A stretch of DNA of 36,736 nt, from positions 1 through 36,736 of IMG/VR virus record IMGVR_UViG_3300037119_002705. The stretch is one strand, 5' to 3'. The notes under the pieces were generated by a model. The model saw only the letters and a program-made list of their open reading frames with translations, made no database searches and was not told where the DNA came from. Origin of the DNA: a virus. Positions 13,843 to 19,961 of this stretch are shown here, in pieces. The translations under genes were made by a program, and so were the position numbers. Position 1 is the stretch's first letter, and every line of letters starts with the position of its first letter.

Positions 13843-13950
13843 TTGGTCGTTATTTTAATAATCAGAACAAAGTCAGAATAGCCACGACCAAGAGGCAATC
13901 TTCTGACAATGTTCCAAACTAATTTAATTTTTTTTGAGATTGGTCGTCAT
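13843..13950 (-). promoter_or_regulatory. Structured 5' leader: mini-ORF, hairpin, loop complementary to start site
   Basis: Read leftward, an 8-codon ORF (MTTNLKKN, 13950-13924) opens with ACGACCAA. It is followed by a long hairpin (13914-13901 with 13878-13865, 12 of 14 pairs, plus a GGC/GCC inner stem). The loop reads UCUUGGUCGU. The start region of the HNH gene reads ACGACCAAGUG, so the loop can pair over 9 nt next to the GUG, or over 8 nt with the mini-ORF copy. This is a possible translational switch. Confidence 0.5.
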
Positions 13951-13959
13951 TTTGATGTA

Positions 13960-13992
13960 CAAATATACAAATTTATTTCATTCGTAATACAA
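13960..13992 (-). promoter_or_regulatory. Bacteroidetes-type promoter before the HNH leader
   Basis: On the minus strand there is TTG (13990-13992), a 22-nt spacer, and TATATTTG (13960-13967). Both elements and the spacing fit the Bacteroidetes consensus TTG-N17-23-TAnnTTTG. The start of transcription would lie at about 13953-13956, immediately before the 8-codon mini-ORF. Confidence 0.65.
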
Positions 13993-14014
13993 AGAAAATC
14001 TATTTATAATCATT

Positions 14015-14389
14015 CTAAATAACTGTATTGTTATCCAGCACATCATTTAAATAATCTCTAAGTTTAGACACATCTTTTTTATCCCAAACTACAAACACAT
14101 CAGAATCTTCATAAAGACCGTCACGACCACCACAATGTAAATCTGTTTGAAACTCTTGATAAGTGTCTCTTAAATTTAATTGATAGTCTAAAGCATCACC
14201 TCCGTCCATTATTTCATTTGGAAATCCGTGTTCAGAAATTAAATCTTGTTCAACCCAATCGTTAGTGAATTCTTCACCACTAGTTTTACAAAAAAGACCA
14301 CACATTAACTCACCGTGTTCTTTGTTTATTTTTGAGTAAATAGTGTTTTCAGGTAATTTAATAAAATCGACTCTTTTATATGCTTTCAT
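14015..14389 (-). CDS. Hypothetical protein, 124 aa
   Basis: An acidic soluble protein. The start (YKRVDFIKLPENTIYSKINK) resembles the 'F.KLP.GTIYSKY' opening of small phage proteins of unknown role. Later it has DGGDALDYQLNLRDTYQEFQ and a CGGRDGLYEDSDVFVVWDKK segment. No catalytic signature is recognised. It is the last gene before the promoter and leader of the HNH gene. Confidence 0.55.
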   Translation of the reverse strand: MKAYKRVDFIKLPENTIYSKINKEHGELMCGLFCKTSGEEFTNDWVEQDLISEHGFPNEIMDGGDALDYQLNLRDTYQEFQTDLHCGGRDGLYEDSDVFVVWDKKDVSKLRDYLNDVLDNNTVI

Positions 14390-14404
14390 AATATTAAATT
14401 TTAA

Positions 14405-14680
14405 TTATTTTTTAATCCTCGCTGTTTTTAGCGTTCTTTTTTCGAAAAAACCTTCAAACTCTGGGAATTCTTTTTCCATTTTTCGAGCGTAGTCGGGTTG
14501 ATAATTGTTGTTAATCTTAAAACTATCATCGCCATTTACTTTAGTTTCCCATCTTATGACGTTAAACAGCGCATAAGCTGAATATTTTGTAAAGCCTTTT
14601 TGTTTCGCAAGGCTGGCATAGTGAACAAACAAGCCCCATATTTCGGGATTGTCTTTGTCGTATTGTTGGAAGTTTATCAT
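14405..14680 (-). CDS. Conserved phage hypothetical protein, 91 aa
   Basis: Its sequence pattern is widespread in phages: NPEIWGLFVHYASLAKQKGF, YSAYALFNVIRWETKV, then FKINNNYQPDYARKMEKEFP and FEGFFEKRTLK. The protein is helical and soluble. The conserved 'IRW.T.....FKINN....YAR' block is recognised, but no function is known to me. It sits with recombination genes in the leftward arm. Confidence 0.65.
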   Translation of the reverse strand: MINFQQYDKDNPEIWGLFVHYASLAKQKGFTKYSAYALFNVIRWETKVNGDDSFKINNNYQPDYARKMEKEFPEFEGFFEKRTLKTARIKK

Positions 14681-14693
14681 ATTAAAATAATTT

Positions 14694-14987
14694 TTATAAA
14701 GTGTTTAAAGGGAATTTCATTTTCCTTTTTCTTAATTCTTTTTTGGCTTTATCTATTCTTTTTTCTAAATCACCTAAGCCTAATAAATAGTGAAACTGTT
14801 CAATGGCTTCTTTTTTTGTTTTTCTTGATGTCACACTCATCCCTGTTTGAATTTCCGAAATAGTGAACCATTTAGTAAAGTTTAAATCTTTGTGAATAAA
14901 AAACAATCTATCACCAAACTCAATTAATCCTATTTGGTCAACTTCTTTAATTCCATAAATTGTTGCTACATTTCTTTTAATTGTCAT
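14694..14987 (-). CDS. Hypothetical protein, 97 aa
   Basis: A beta-rich N-terminal half (VDQIGLIEFGDRLFFIHKDL) is followed by a basic helix (EKRIDKAKKELRKRKMKFPL). No known motif is seen. It overlaps the preceding gene by 4 nt (14984-14987), so it is translated with the exonuclease cluster. Its charge suggests nucleic-acid or protein binding, which is a guess. Confidence 0.5.
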   Translation of the reverse strand: MTIKRNVATIYGIKEVDQIGLIEFGDRLFFIHKDLNFTKWFTISEIQTGMSVTSRKTKKEAIEQFHYLLGLGDLEKRIDKAKKELRKRKMKFPLNTL

Positions 14988-15247
14988 AACTCCTCAAAAT
15001 TAGTTGGATTAGAAATATTGTATTTTGTCATTACATCAAACCAATACGTGTATTTAAGTCGATTAGTTCCTTTGATAAACATTCGATGGTCAAAAGACTT
15101 ATCAAGAAAACGCTCAAAGGTTTTGAACTCCGTTTTTTCGAGCCATTCAGATAAAAGAATGTGCGGTCTTTGGTGTTTCATTTCGAGATTGTATTCTTCT
15201 TTCTCCTGGTCATTCATTTGATTGTAGAAATATTGTGCTTTTTTCAT
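14984..15247 (-). CDS. Hypothetical protein, 87 aa
   Basis: A helical protein rich in aromatic and charged residues (KKAQYFYNQMNDQEKEEYNL, SEWLEKTEFKTFERFLDKSF, YTYWFDVMTKYNISNP). It overlaps the exonuclease gene by 4 nt upstream and the next gene by 4 nt downstream. It is therefore coupled to the recombination module and may assist it. I do not recognise the family. Confidence 0.5.
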   Translation of the reverse strand: MKKAQYFYNQMNDQEKEEYNLEMKHQRPHILLSEWLEKTEFKTFERFLDKSFDHRMFIKGTNRLKYTYWFDVMTKYNISNPTNFEEL

Positions 15248-15855
15248 GGTAAATCGAATTGAATGTTCTTTTTTAAATTTACTACATATTCATCTCTTAA
15301 TTTTGTAGCCTCAATAATGCGCTCTTTGATTTTCTCAATTACAGCTTCGTCACGTTCAACTATAATTTCATGGTAAATTTCAATACCGTTATAAATACCA
15401 TAATTAAAGAAATAACATCTAACTGAATTTGTGCATAACATTTGCATTTGCATTTGAAATAAATAATTTTTGTCTATTTCATCACCATTGATTAAACCAA
15501 AAATCTTTAGAGGTTTAGGGCATTTAATTTCTAAGATTGAATCATCATTCACCAAACCGTCAGGACTCGCACCAGCGCTTTCACCAAATGGAAAAAACAC
15601 GGCATTTTTAACATCATAGAAATTAATATCCTTAAATTTCTCAAATGCAATAGGCTCTAATTCAACTCCACGCTGCATATCAAAACTCATAAAGTTATCA
15701 TCTTCATTTCTTCCAAAGACAATTTCACAAGCCTTTTGAAAAGCGTAATCTTCCCCAGTCAAACCTAAGCCTTTTACACCCATTAATTTGTAAATCTCTG
15801 AAGCTGTAAATCTTCCAGCCCTTTGTTCAAACCATTCGTTACTCCTCTGTTCCAT
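15244..15855 (-). CDS. YqaJ/lambda-exonuclease-type recombination nuclease
   Basis: 203 aa. The N-terminal NEWFEQRAGRFTASEIYKLM is the YqaJ entry motif. The PD-(D/E)xK core is SPDGLV ... SILEIKCPKP, with D99, E109 and K111. The spacing of 10 and 2 is the same as in lambda exonuclease (D119, E129, K131). A QMQMQML helix follows at 134-140, as in the family. The enzyme resects 5' strands at DNA ends to start single-strand annealing recombination. It overlaps the 15839-16333 gene by 17 nt, and that gene may supply the annealing or ssDNA-binding partner. Confidence 0.88.
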   Translation of the reverse strand: MEQRSNEWFEQRAGRFTASEIYKLMGVKGLGLTGEDYAFQKACEIVFGRNEDDNFMSFDMQRGVELEPIAFEKFKDINFYDVKNAVFFPFGESAGASPDGLVNDDSILEIKCPKPLKIFGLINGDEIDKNYLFQMQMQMLCTNSVRCYFFNYGIYNGIEIYHEIIVERDEAVIEKIKERIIEATKLRDEYVVNLKKNIQFDLP

Positions 15856-16333
15856 AAATCAAATATTGTGCTTCAATTTCAGCCGTTAATTCATATTTAC
15901 TTTTAATCATTTCAATACTTGCATTTGCTTTTTTTGCTTTCTCAAAATTAGCAGCAGTAAAAATAGGTTTTGAATCCGTTGGTTGTTGTGGTTTAATTCT
16001 AACACCGCCAACAATATCACCTTTCATTTTCACATTTGGATCAATGTATAATTCAATCTTAATGTTTTTCCAATTCTCGACAAAAGAAGAACCTCCAGCG
16101 AATCGCTTAATAACTGATGCGTTTGTCGAATTAAGTACCCAAGGCTTGATTTGTTCGTTGAAATAAGCTATATTGAAATTTCCCTTTTTTCCAGCGACTG
16201 TTGCGCCTATTTCCTGCCTTACTTCTTTGATGGTGAAAATTAATTTTTCTCCACGCTCCAAGACTTCTTCTAAGTCGACCACCCCGAGGTGGTCAGACTT
16301 ATAGACATTTCTGTAATTTGTTTTTGTTTCCAT
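15839..16333 (-). CDS. Recombination-module partner, possibly ssDNA-binding
   Basis: A 164-aa protein placed directly before the exonuclease. The body has KKGNFNIAYFNEQIKPWVLN, STNASVIKRFAGG, then WKNIKIELYIDPNVKMKGDI and VGGVRIKPQQP. This 'KPWVLN.TNA..I......W......LY.D..V...G......RI' pattern belongs to conserved phage proteins encoded beside exonucleases. The beta-rich core would suit an OB-like ssDNA-binding fold, but this is inference. The C-terminal helical part (AANFEKAKKANASIEMIKSK) could be an interaction tail. Confidence 0.55.
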   Translation of the reverse strand: METKTNYRNVYKSDHLGVVDLEEVLERGEKLIFTIKEVRQEIGATVAGKKGNFNIAYFNEQIKPWVLNSTNASVIKRFAGGSSFVENWKNIKIELYIDPNVKMKGDIVGGVRIKPQQPTDSKPIFTAANFEKAKKANASIEMIKSKYELTAEIEAQYLIYGTEE

Positions 16334-16345
16334 TTTAATTTAATA

Positions 16346-17383
16346 TTAAAGGTTGTTTATTTGAGATTCAGCCCATTTTTTAAACGATTCAAATTTTAAA
16401 TTTATATCATTTGACAAATCGTTTTCAATTGGTGCGTTTTCTATTTTAAAAGAATCAACCCAAACTTTTAACTGTTTTTTAATTGGTGCTTTAGCTAACT
16501 TTTCAGCTTCTAATTTATCCGATTCAATTTTAGCTAACCTTTGTTTTTCAGCTTGAATTTCAGCATCTTTTTTAGCTTGTAATTCTTTTTCAAGCTTTTC
16601 TTTTTCCTCACGTTCTTTGCGTAAAATTTCGTCTTGCTTAGCTTTTTCTTCTGCCTGAATTTTAGCTAACTTTTCAGCTTCGATACGTTCTTTTTCGATA
16701 CGTTCTTTATTTTCTTTTTCAACTCTTTCACGTTCTGCTTGAATTTCCTTTTCTCTTTTTTCAGCTTCGATTTTCAATCGTTCGTTTTCAATTCTTTGTG
16801 CTTCGATTCTTTCTTTTTCAATGCGTTCAGCTTCTAATTTTTCAGCTTCAATCCTTTTTTGTTCAGCTAAATTTTCCTCAAACTTTAATTTTTTAGTCGA
16901 TAAAAAAGCGTCCCAAACATCAAAATCCATTTCATGAAGTTGCAAATTATCAACACTATCAATATACGGAATGAGTAATAATTTACGTTCTTCGTTTAAA
17001 GCATGTTTTCTTTCTTTTTCCATTCGTTCAAAATGGTTTTCATTTTGCTCTAAATTGCTCTCCATTCGCTCATTTTCTGCAATCTCTTTGTTTTTTATTG
17101 CATCAACAAATTGACCACCACGCAAATAAAACTCTTTATTTACCTTGTGCCAAACTTGAATACCTTTTGTTCTGTTGTCACGAATTTTTAAACGCAACTC
17201 TCTGAATTTAATTAAATTCTCTTCAGTAATTTCAAGGTTAATCACTTCGCTGTACATTTCTGAAAGCACTTTTCTTTCTTCTAAAATTTGATTTAATCCG
17301 CTTACGATTTCTGTCGCTTGTTTCTCTTCAAGACCAAACTCTTTGTGGTCAATTTTCGCTAATTCATTCATACTGTTTTCCAT
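16346..17383 (-). CDS. Long charged coiled-coil protein of the recombination module
   Basis: 345 aa. The N-terminal about 110 residues (GLEEKQATEIVSGLNQILEE; LRLKIRDNRTKGIQVWHKVN) resemble DUF1351-like proteins encoded with phage recombinases. Residues about 160-300 are almost entirely Glu/Lys/Arg with Ala and Ile (KRIEAEKLEAERIEKERIEA and similar). They should form a long coiled coil or single alpha helix. A short globular end follows (KKQLKVWVDSFKIE ... FKKWAESQI). It may scaffold or space the nuclease and its partner. The coding sequence holds many near-identical short repeats. Confidence 0.6.
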   Translation of the reverse strand: MENSMNELAKIDHKEFGLEEKQATEIVSGLNQILEERKVLSEMYSEVINLEITEENLIKFRELRLKIRDNRTKGIQVWHKVNKEFYLRGGQFVDAIKNKEIAENERMESNLEQNENHFERMEKERKHALNEERKLLLIPYIDSVDNLQLHEMDFDVWDAFLSTKKLKFEENLAEQKRIEAEKLEAERIEKERIEAQRIENERLKIEAEKREKEIQAERERVEKENKERIEKERIEAEKLAKIQAEEKAKQDEILRKEREEKEKLEKELQAKKDAEIQAEKQRLAKIESDKLEAEKLAKAPIKKQLKVWVDSFKIENAPIENDLSNDINLKFESFKKWAESQINNL

Positions 17384-17398
17384 TTTAATTGTGTTTAT

Positions 17399-17773
17399 TT
17401 ATTGTTCGTAATAATTCAGCTCAAAAGTATCACCGAATAACTTTTTTATTTTTATTTCATCTGTTAAGACAAGACCGTTGATAGTAAGTGACTCAAATCT
17501 ATATTCATATTCAGAAACGTCTTGAGTATCTCCATCGATAAAATCGACCACAGTAATTAACTCTTCTTTAAATTCGATTTCAAAAGGGTATTTTCTTAAA
17601 ACTTCTACGTCCTTTTCATTATCGTATGAAAAGAAAATATATCCATTTTCTATAAAATCACCGTTCAAATAAAAGTTGTGGTGTTCGTAATTTTTCGGCT
17701 CTTTTCCATTTAGTAAGATAAATGCTTCACCTAAAAATGGTGTCAAAATTCCGCCGCAATTGTATACTTTCAT
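17399..17773 (-). CDS. Hypothetical protein, first gene of the leftward arm
   Basis: A 124-aa acidic, beta-rich protein (MKVYNCGGILTPFLGEAFIL, LNGDFIENGYIFFSYDNEKD, EYRFESLTINGLVLTDEIKI). No transmembrane segment and no known motif. It is the first gene downstream of leftward promoter B, a place often used by early phage regulators or host-takeover proteins. Its function cannot be read from the sequence. Confidence 0.5.
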   Translation of the reverse strand: MKVYNCGGILTPFLGEAFILLNGKEPKNYEHHNFYLNGDFIENGYIFFSYDNEKDVEVLRKYPFEIEFKEELITVVDFIDGDTQDVSEYEYRFESLTINGLVLTDEIKIKKLFGDTFELNYYEQ

Positions 17774-17796
17774 AATTATTTCGTATTTGTATGTGA

Positions 17797-17832
17797 CAAA
17801 GATAAGTATTTATTTTTATATAAATAAATAAA
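17797..17832 (-). promoter_or_regulatory. Promoter B (leftward) with AT-rich near-palindrome
   Basis: A minus-strand TATCTTTG box (17797-17804) lies 23 nt before the ATG at 17773. The 25-bp AT element (17808-17832) immediately upstream is identical to the one at promoter A. No TTG stands at the -33 position. It should drive the whole leftward early arm. Confidence 0.65.
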
Positions 17833-17893
17833 TAAGGTTAAATAGTTGTAATTTAGAATGAATATAAATAACAAAATAATTTCACTTAGTATA

Positions 17894-17923
17894 TTTTTAT
17901 ATAAATAAATAAATGTATATTTG
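17894..17923 (+). promoter_or_regulatory. Promoter C (rightward) with AT-rich near-palindrome
   Basis: TTTTTATATAAATAAATAAA (17894-17913) precedes TATATTTG (17916-17923), followed by TCAAA as at promoter A. The ATG of the regulator gene is at 17940. Together with promoter B it forms the divergent early control region, with about 62 bp between the two AT elements. Confidence 0.65.
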
Positions 17924-17939
17924 TCAAAAAATTAGATCA

Positions 17940-18110
17940 ATGGGAAGGAATAAAATAGAAGACAAGAAACAAACAGTTCCAGTTGGAATTGAAACTTCAA
18001 TCATTAATAAGCTTGGTGGTGTCGATGGTGCGAAAAATACACTTTATAAATTGGCTCACAAGGAAGCTTTAAAAACTAAAGGCAATGATAAAGAAACCAA
18101 AAAAACCTAA
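17940..18110 (+). CDS. Ribbon-helix-helix-like regulator, 56 aa
   Basis: The start is ATG 17940 (MGRNKIEDKKQ); an upstream in-frame ATG at 17913 overlaps the -7 box and is excluded. The sequence KKQTVPVGIETSIINKLGGV, then DGAKNTLYKLAHKEAL, has a short basic strand followed by two helices. This is the plan of Arc/CopG RHH proteins, which bind short palindromes as dimers. It is the first rightward gene next to two palindromic promoter elements, so it is a candidate for their regulator. The fold is inferred, not proven. Confidence 0.5.
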   Translation: MGRNKIEDKKQTVPVGIETSIINKLGGVDGAKNTLYKLAHKEALKTKGNDKETKKT

Positions 18111-18216
18111 TTATAGTAAAGTCGACAACGATTGGTTTACTGATGGAACAATGATTTTATCTTTTGTGATATTGATGGGGTTCGGTTTAATGTTGGCTTT
18201 GAAATTAATTAACTAA
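18085..18216 (+). CDS. Small single-TM protein, 43 aa
   Basis: It reads MIKKPKKPNYSKVDNDWFTD, followed by one hydrophobic helix (TMILSFVILMGFGLMLALKL) and a short end. The start overlaps the regulator gene by 26 nt in another frame. It has a basic, Pro-containing N-terminus and one C-terminal membrane helix. A role in early membrane functions such as exclusion or protease inhibition is possible, but nothing specific supports it. Confidence 0.5.
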   Translation: MIKKPKKPNYSKVDNDWFTDGTMILSFVILMGFGLMLALKLIN

Positions 18217-18251
18217 AGCATGAATAGTAACTTAAAAATAAACAAATAAAA

Positions 18252-18548
18252 ATGGAAAATTTAATCGGAAAAAAAGTAATCGTAAGAGCTGACAGAGCGG
18301 GCGTGTTTTACGGAACACTATCAATAAAAGAAGGAAGCGAAGTTCAACTAACTAATGTTAGAAAATTATTCTATTGGTCGGGAGCTGCTGCAATTGAACA
18401 ATTAGCAGAAGAAGGTGTTGCTAATCCAAAAGGGTGTCAGTTTACAGTTGTAAATAAAGAGATTACAGTTTTAGGTGTGATTCAAATAAACCCTTGTACT
18501 GAACAAGCTATCGCTAATATCGAAAACGTGCCAGTATGGAAAAAATAG
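18252..18548 (+). CDS. DUF6948-like conserved protein
   Basis: 98 aa. The pattern is KKVIVRADRAGVFYGTL, then VRKLFYWSGAAAIEQLAEEG, ANPKGCQFTV, and AIANIENVPVW at the end. This is the DUF6948-type family, common in Bacteroidetes phages and almost always encoded before a Gly-repeat protein like the next gene. The stop lies inside the next gene (13-nt overlap). The role is unknown; the conserved pairing suggests that the two proteins act together. Confidence 0.7.
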   Translation: MENLIGKKVIVRADRAGVFYGTLSIKEGSEVQLTNVRKLFYWSGAAAIEQLAEEGVANPKGCQFTVVNKEITVLGVIQINPCTEQAIANIENVPVWKK

Positions 18549-19231
18549 AAAAGTTTGTAAGAATCGGTTCCGGTGACGGTTCCGGTTACGGTTCCGGTTC
18601 CGGTTCCGGTTCCGGTTCCGGTTACGGTTCCGGTTCCGGTTACGGTTCCGGTGACGGTTACGGTGACGGTTCCGGTTCCGGTTACGGTTCCGGTTCCGGT
18701 TACGGTTCCGGTTACGGTTACGGTGACGGTTCCGGTTCCGGTTCCGGTTACGGTTCCGGTGACGGTTCCGGTTTAAAAACTTTAAATAACCAAAAGATTT
18801 ATTTAATCGATGGTATTCAGACAATTATTAAATCGGTAAAAGGAAATATTGCAAAAGGTTTTATTGTACAAAGTGATTTAAGTTTGACGCTTTGTTTTAT
18901 AGCTAAAGGTGAAAATAAATTTGCTCATGGTGAAACAACAGAAGAAGCTATTTCACAACTTCAAAATAAATTATTAGAAGATTTATCTACGGAAGAAAGG
19001 ATTGAAAAATTTAAAAATCACTTCAATGAAAACGATAAATACAAAGCTATTGAATTTTATAATTGGCATACAATTTTAACGGGTAGTTGCGATTTAGGTA
19101 AAAAATCATTCGTAAAAGATAAAAATATTGATTTGGAAAATGATTCATTTACGGTTATTGAGTTCATTAAAATAGTAGAAAATAATTACGGTCAAGATGT
19201 AATTTCACAATTAAAGAAAATTTACATTTAA
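18536..19231 (+). CDS. Hexamer-repeat (GS/GY/GD)n protein with conserved C-terminal domain
   Basis: 231 aa. Residues 11-78 are 34 Gly-X dipeptides (20 Gly-Ser, 9 Gly-Tyr, 5 Gly-Asp), an unstructured and possibly sticky arm. The C-terminal about 150 residues form a conserved domain: QKIYLIDGIQTIIKSVKGN, AKGFIVQSDLSL, KFAHGETTEEAISQLQNKL, then FYNWHTILTGSCDLGKKSFV and FTVIEFIKIVENNYGQDVIS. I recognise this domain and the variable Gly repeat from Bacteroidetes phage proteins, without a known function. It is the last gene of the rightward early unit and is followed by a terminator. Confidence 0.75.
   Translation: MEKIEKFVRIGSGDGSGYGSGSGSGSGSGYGSGSGYGSGDGYGDGSGSGYGSGSGYGSGYGYGDGSGSGSGYGSGDGSGLKTLNNQKIYLIDGIQTIIKSVKGNIAKGFIVQSDLSLTLCFIAKGENKFAHGETTEEAISQLQNKLLEDLSTEERIEKFKNHFNENDKYKAIEFYNWHTILTGSCDLGKKSFVKDKNIDLENDSFTVIEFIKIVENNYGQDVISQLKKIYI
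18566..18769 (+). repeat. 34-copy hexanucleotide microsatellite
   Basis: These are uninterrupted hexamers of GGTTCC (20), GGTTAC (9) or GGTGAC (5). Only positions 4 and 5 vary; every Gly is GGT, and every second codon ends in C. The tract is GC-richer than the surrounding AT-rich DNA. Six-base units keep the frame when copies are gained or lost. Confidence 0.97.
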
Positions 19232-19280
19232 AATAACGCCAAACGTCACGGCATGGTAGTGACTATCTTAAATTGCAATT

Positions 19281-19311
19281 AAGTAGTTCGGAATCTCTGG
19301 ACTACTTTTTT
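19281..19311 (+). terminator. Terminator ending the rightward early unit
   Basis: AAGTAGTTC, a 9-nt loop and GGACTACTT form a 9-bp stem (one G-T pair), followed by a T6 run (19306-19311). It separates the early unit (17940-19231) from the late arm starting at 19339. Confidence 0.8.
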
Positions 19312-19327
19312 AAATAAAAATTATTTG

Positions 19328-19335
19328 TATATTTG
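19328..19335 (+). promoter_or_regulatory. Candidate -7 box at the start of the late arm
   Basis: TATATTTG lies just after a terminator and ends 4 nt before the ATG at 19339, so the transcript would be leaderless or nearly so. No TTG at -33. It may be the late promoter, read by host sigma with a phage activator. Confidence 0.4.
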
Positions 19336-19338
19336 CGT

Positions 19339-19587
19339 ATGAATATAATTGTAATTAGTTTATTCGTTTCACTTTTTCTAAGTGAACATATTGCAATATC
19401 TACAAGGATAAAGATATTGTTTGGTCTAAGAATATCAAAAAAAATAACACCTCTTGATTGTTTTCCTTGTTTTAGTTTTTGGATTTCAATTATTATCACT
19501 TGTTTTAATATTAACACCTGTAATTACACAGAACCATTAATGGTATTTATAATCGCTAAATTTTATGAAATATGTCGCAGAAATTAA
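19339..19587 (+). CDS. Small membrane protein with DCxxC motif, 82 aa
   Basis: The start is ATG 19339; an upstream in-frame TTG belongs to the -7 box. It has a hydrophobic N-terminal helix (MNIIVISLFVSLFLSEHI), then TPLDCFPCFSFW and a second hydrophobic helix (ISIIITCF), and ends YEICRRN. The 'P.DC..C..FW' motif between two membrane helices matches a small protein family frequent in Bacteroidetes phages. Its function is unknown. It overlaps the next gene by 16 nt. Confidence 0.6.
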   Translation: MNIIVISLFVSLFLSEHIAISTRIKILFGLRISKKITPLDCFPCFSFWISIIITCFNINTCNYTEPLMVFIIAKFYEICRRN

Positions 19588-19961
19588 ATGAATCAATTGA
19601 AGTAATTAAAGCCAAAGTTTTAGCTAAAGATTACAAATTAAGTAAACAGGAAGAGCTTCATGTTATAGATGTTTATGCTGAAATAACAAAAATATCAACA
19701 GGTAAACCAAAAGTTTTAAATGTTTGCTGTGGGAACTTAATCACAGGATATAAAATCATAGGAAACTATATTAATTTCCACATGCAACCTGAATCAAAAA
19801 AACCTGAAATTGAAATCAAAAGAGTTGAGGACAAGAAAAGTTTTGTGTTTGGTAACAAGAATTACAAGCAACTTTTGAAAGAAGCAAAAGACAAGGGTAT
19901 TAAAGTGCCAAATAATATCGAAAAAGACGATTTACTAATACTGTTAAATCCAACAAAATGA
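19572..19961 (+). CDS. Protein with C-terminal HeH/SAP-like domain
   Basis: 129 aa. The N-terminal helical part (SKQEELHVIDVYAEITKIST) ends with a VCCGN Cys pair. The C-terminal residues about 95-128 (NYKQLLKEAKDKGIKVPNNI, then KDDLLILL) have the helix-extended-helix pattern of HeH/SAP/LEM-like DNA-binding motifs. It lies a few genes before the terminase small subunit, so it may be linked to packaging or late regulation. The domain call is moderate and the role is inferred. Confidence 0.55.
   Translation: MSQKLNESIEVIKAKVLAKDYKLSKQEELHVIDVYAEITKISTGKPKVLNVCCGNLITGYKIIGNYINFHMQPESKKPEIEIKRVEDKKSFVFGNKNYKQLLKEAKDKGIKVPNNIEKDDLLILLNPTK

Noticed and set aside
18566-18769. CRISPR-like or diversity-generating retroelement reading of the repeat
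   Set aside because: Units are only 6 bp with no spacers. No reverse transcriptase or template repeat was seen, and the changes are not confined to A positions.
18573-18776. Plus-strand Thr-Val-Pro-Val frame in the hexamer tract
   Set aside because: Pure shadow of the repeat in another frame, with no non-repeat sequence.
18471-18824. Minus-strand frame of Arg-Asn-His repeats opposite the hexamer tract
   Set aside because: It exists only because the GGTTCC/GGTTAC/GGTGAC units are also open in reverse. The plus frame has a conserved domain after the repeat and the minus frame does not.
19302-19517. 71-aa minus-strand frame at the start of the late arm
   Set aside because: It covers a terminator and the start of a plausible plus-strand gene with a DCxxC motif; isolated on the wrong strand.
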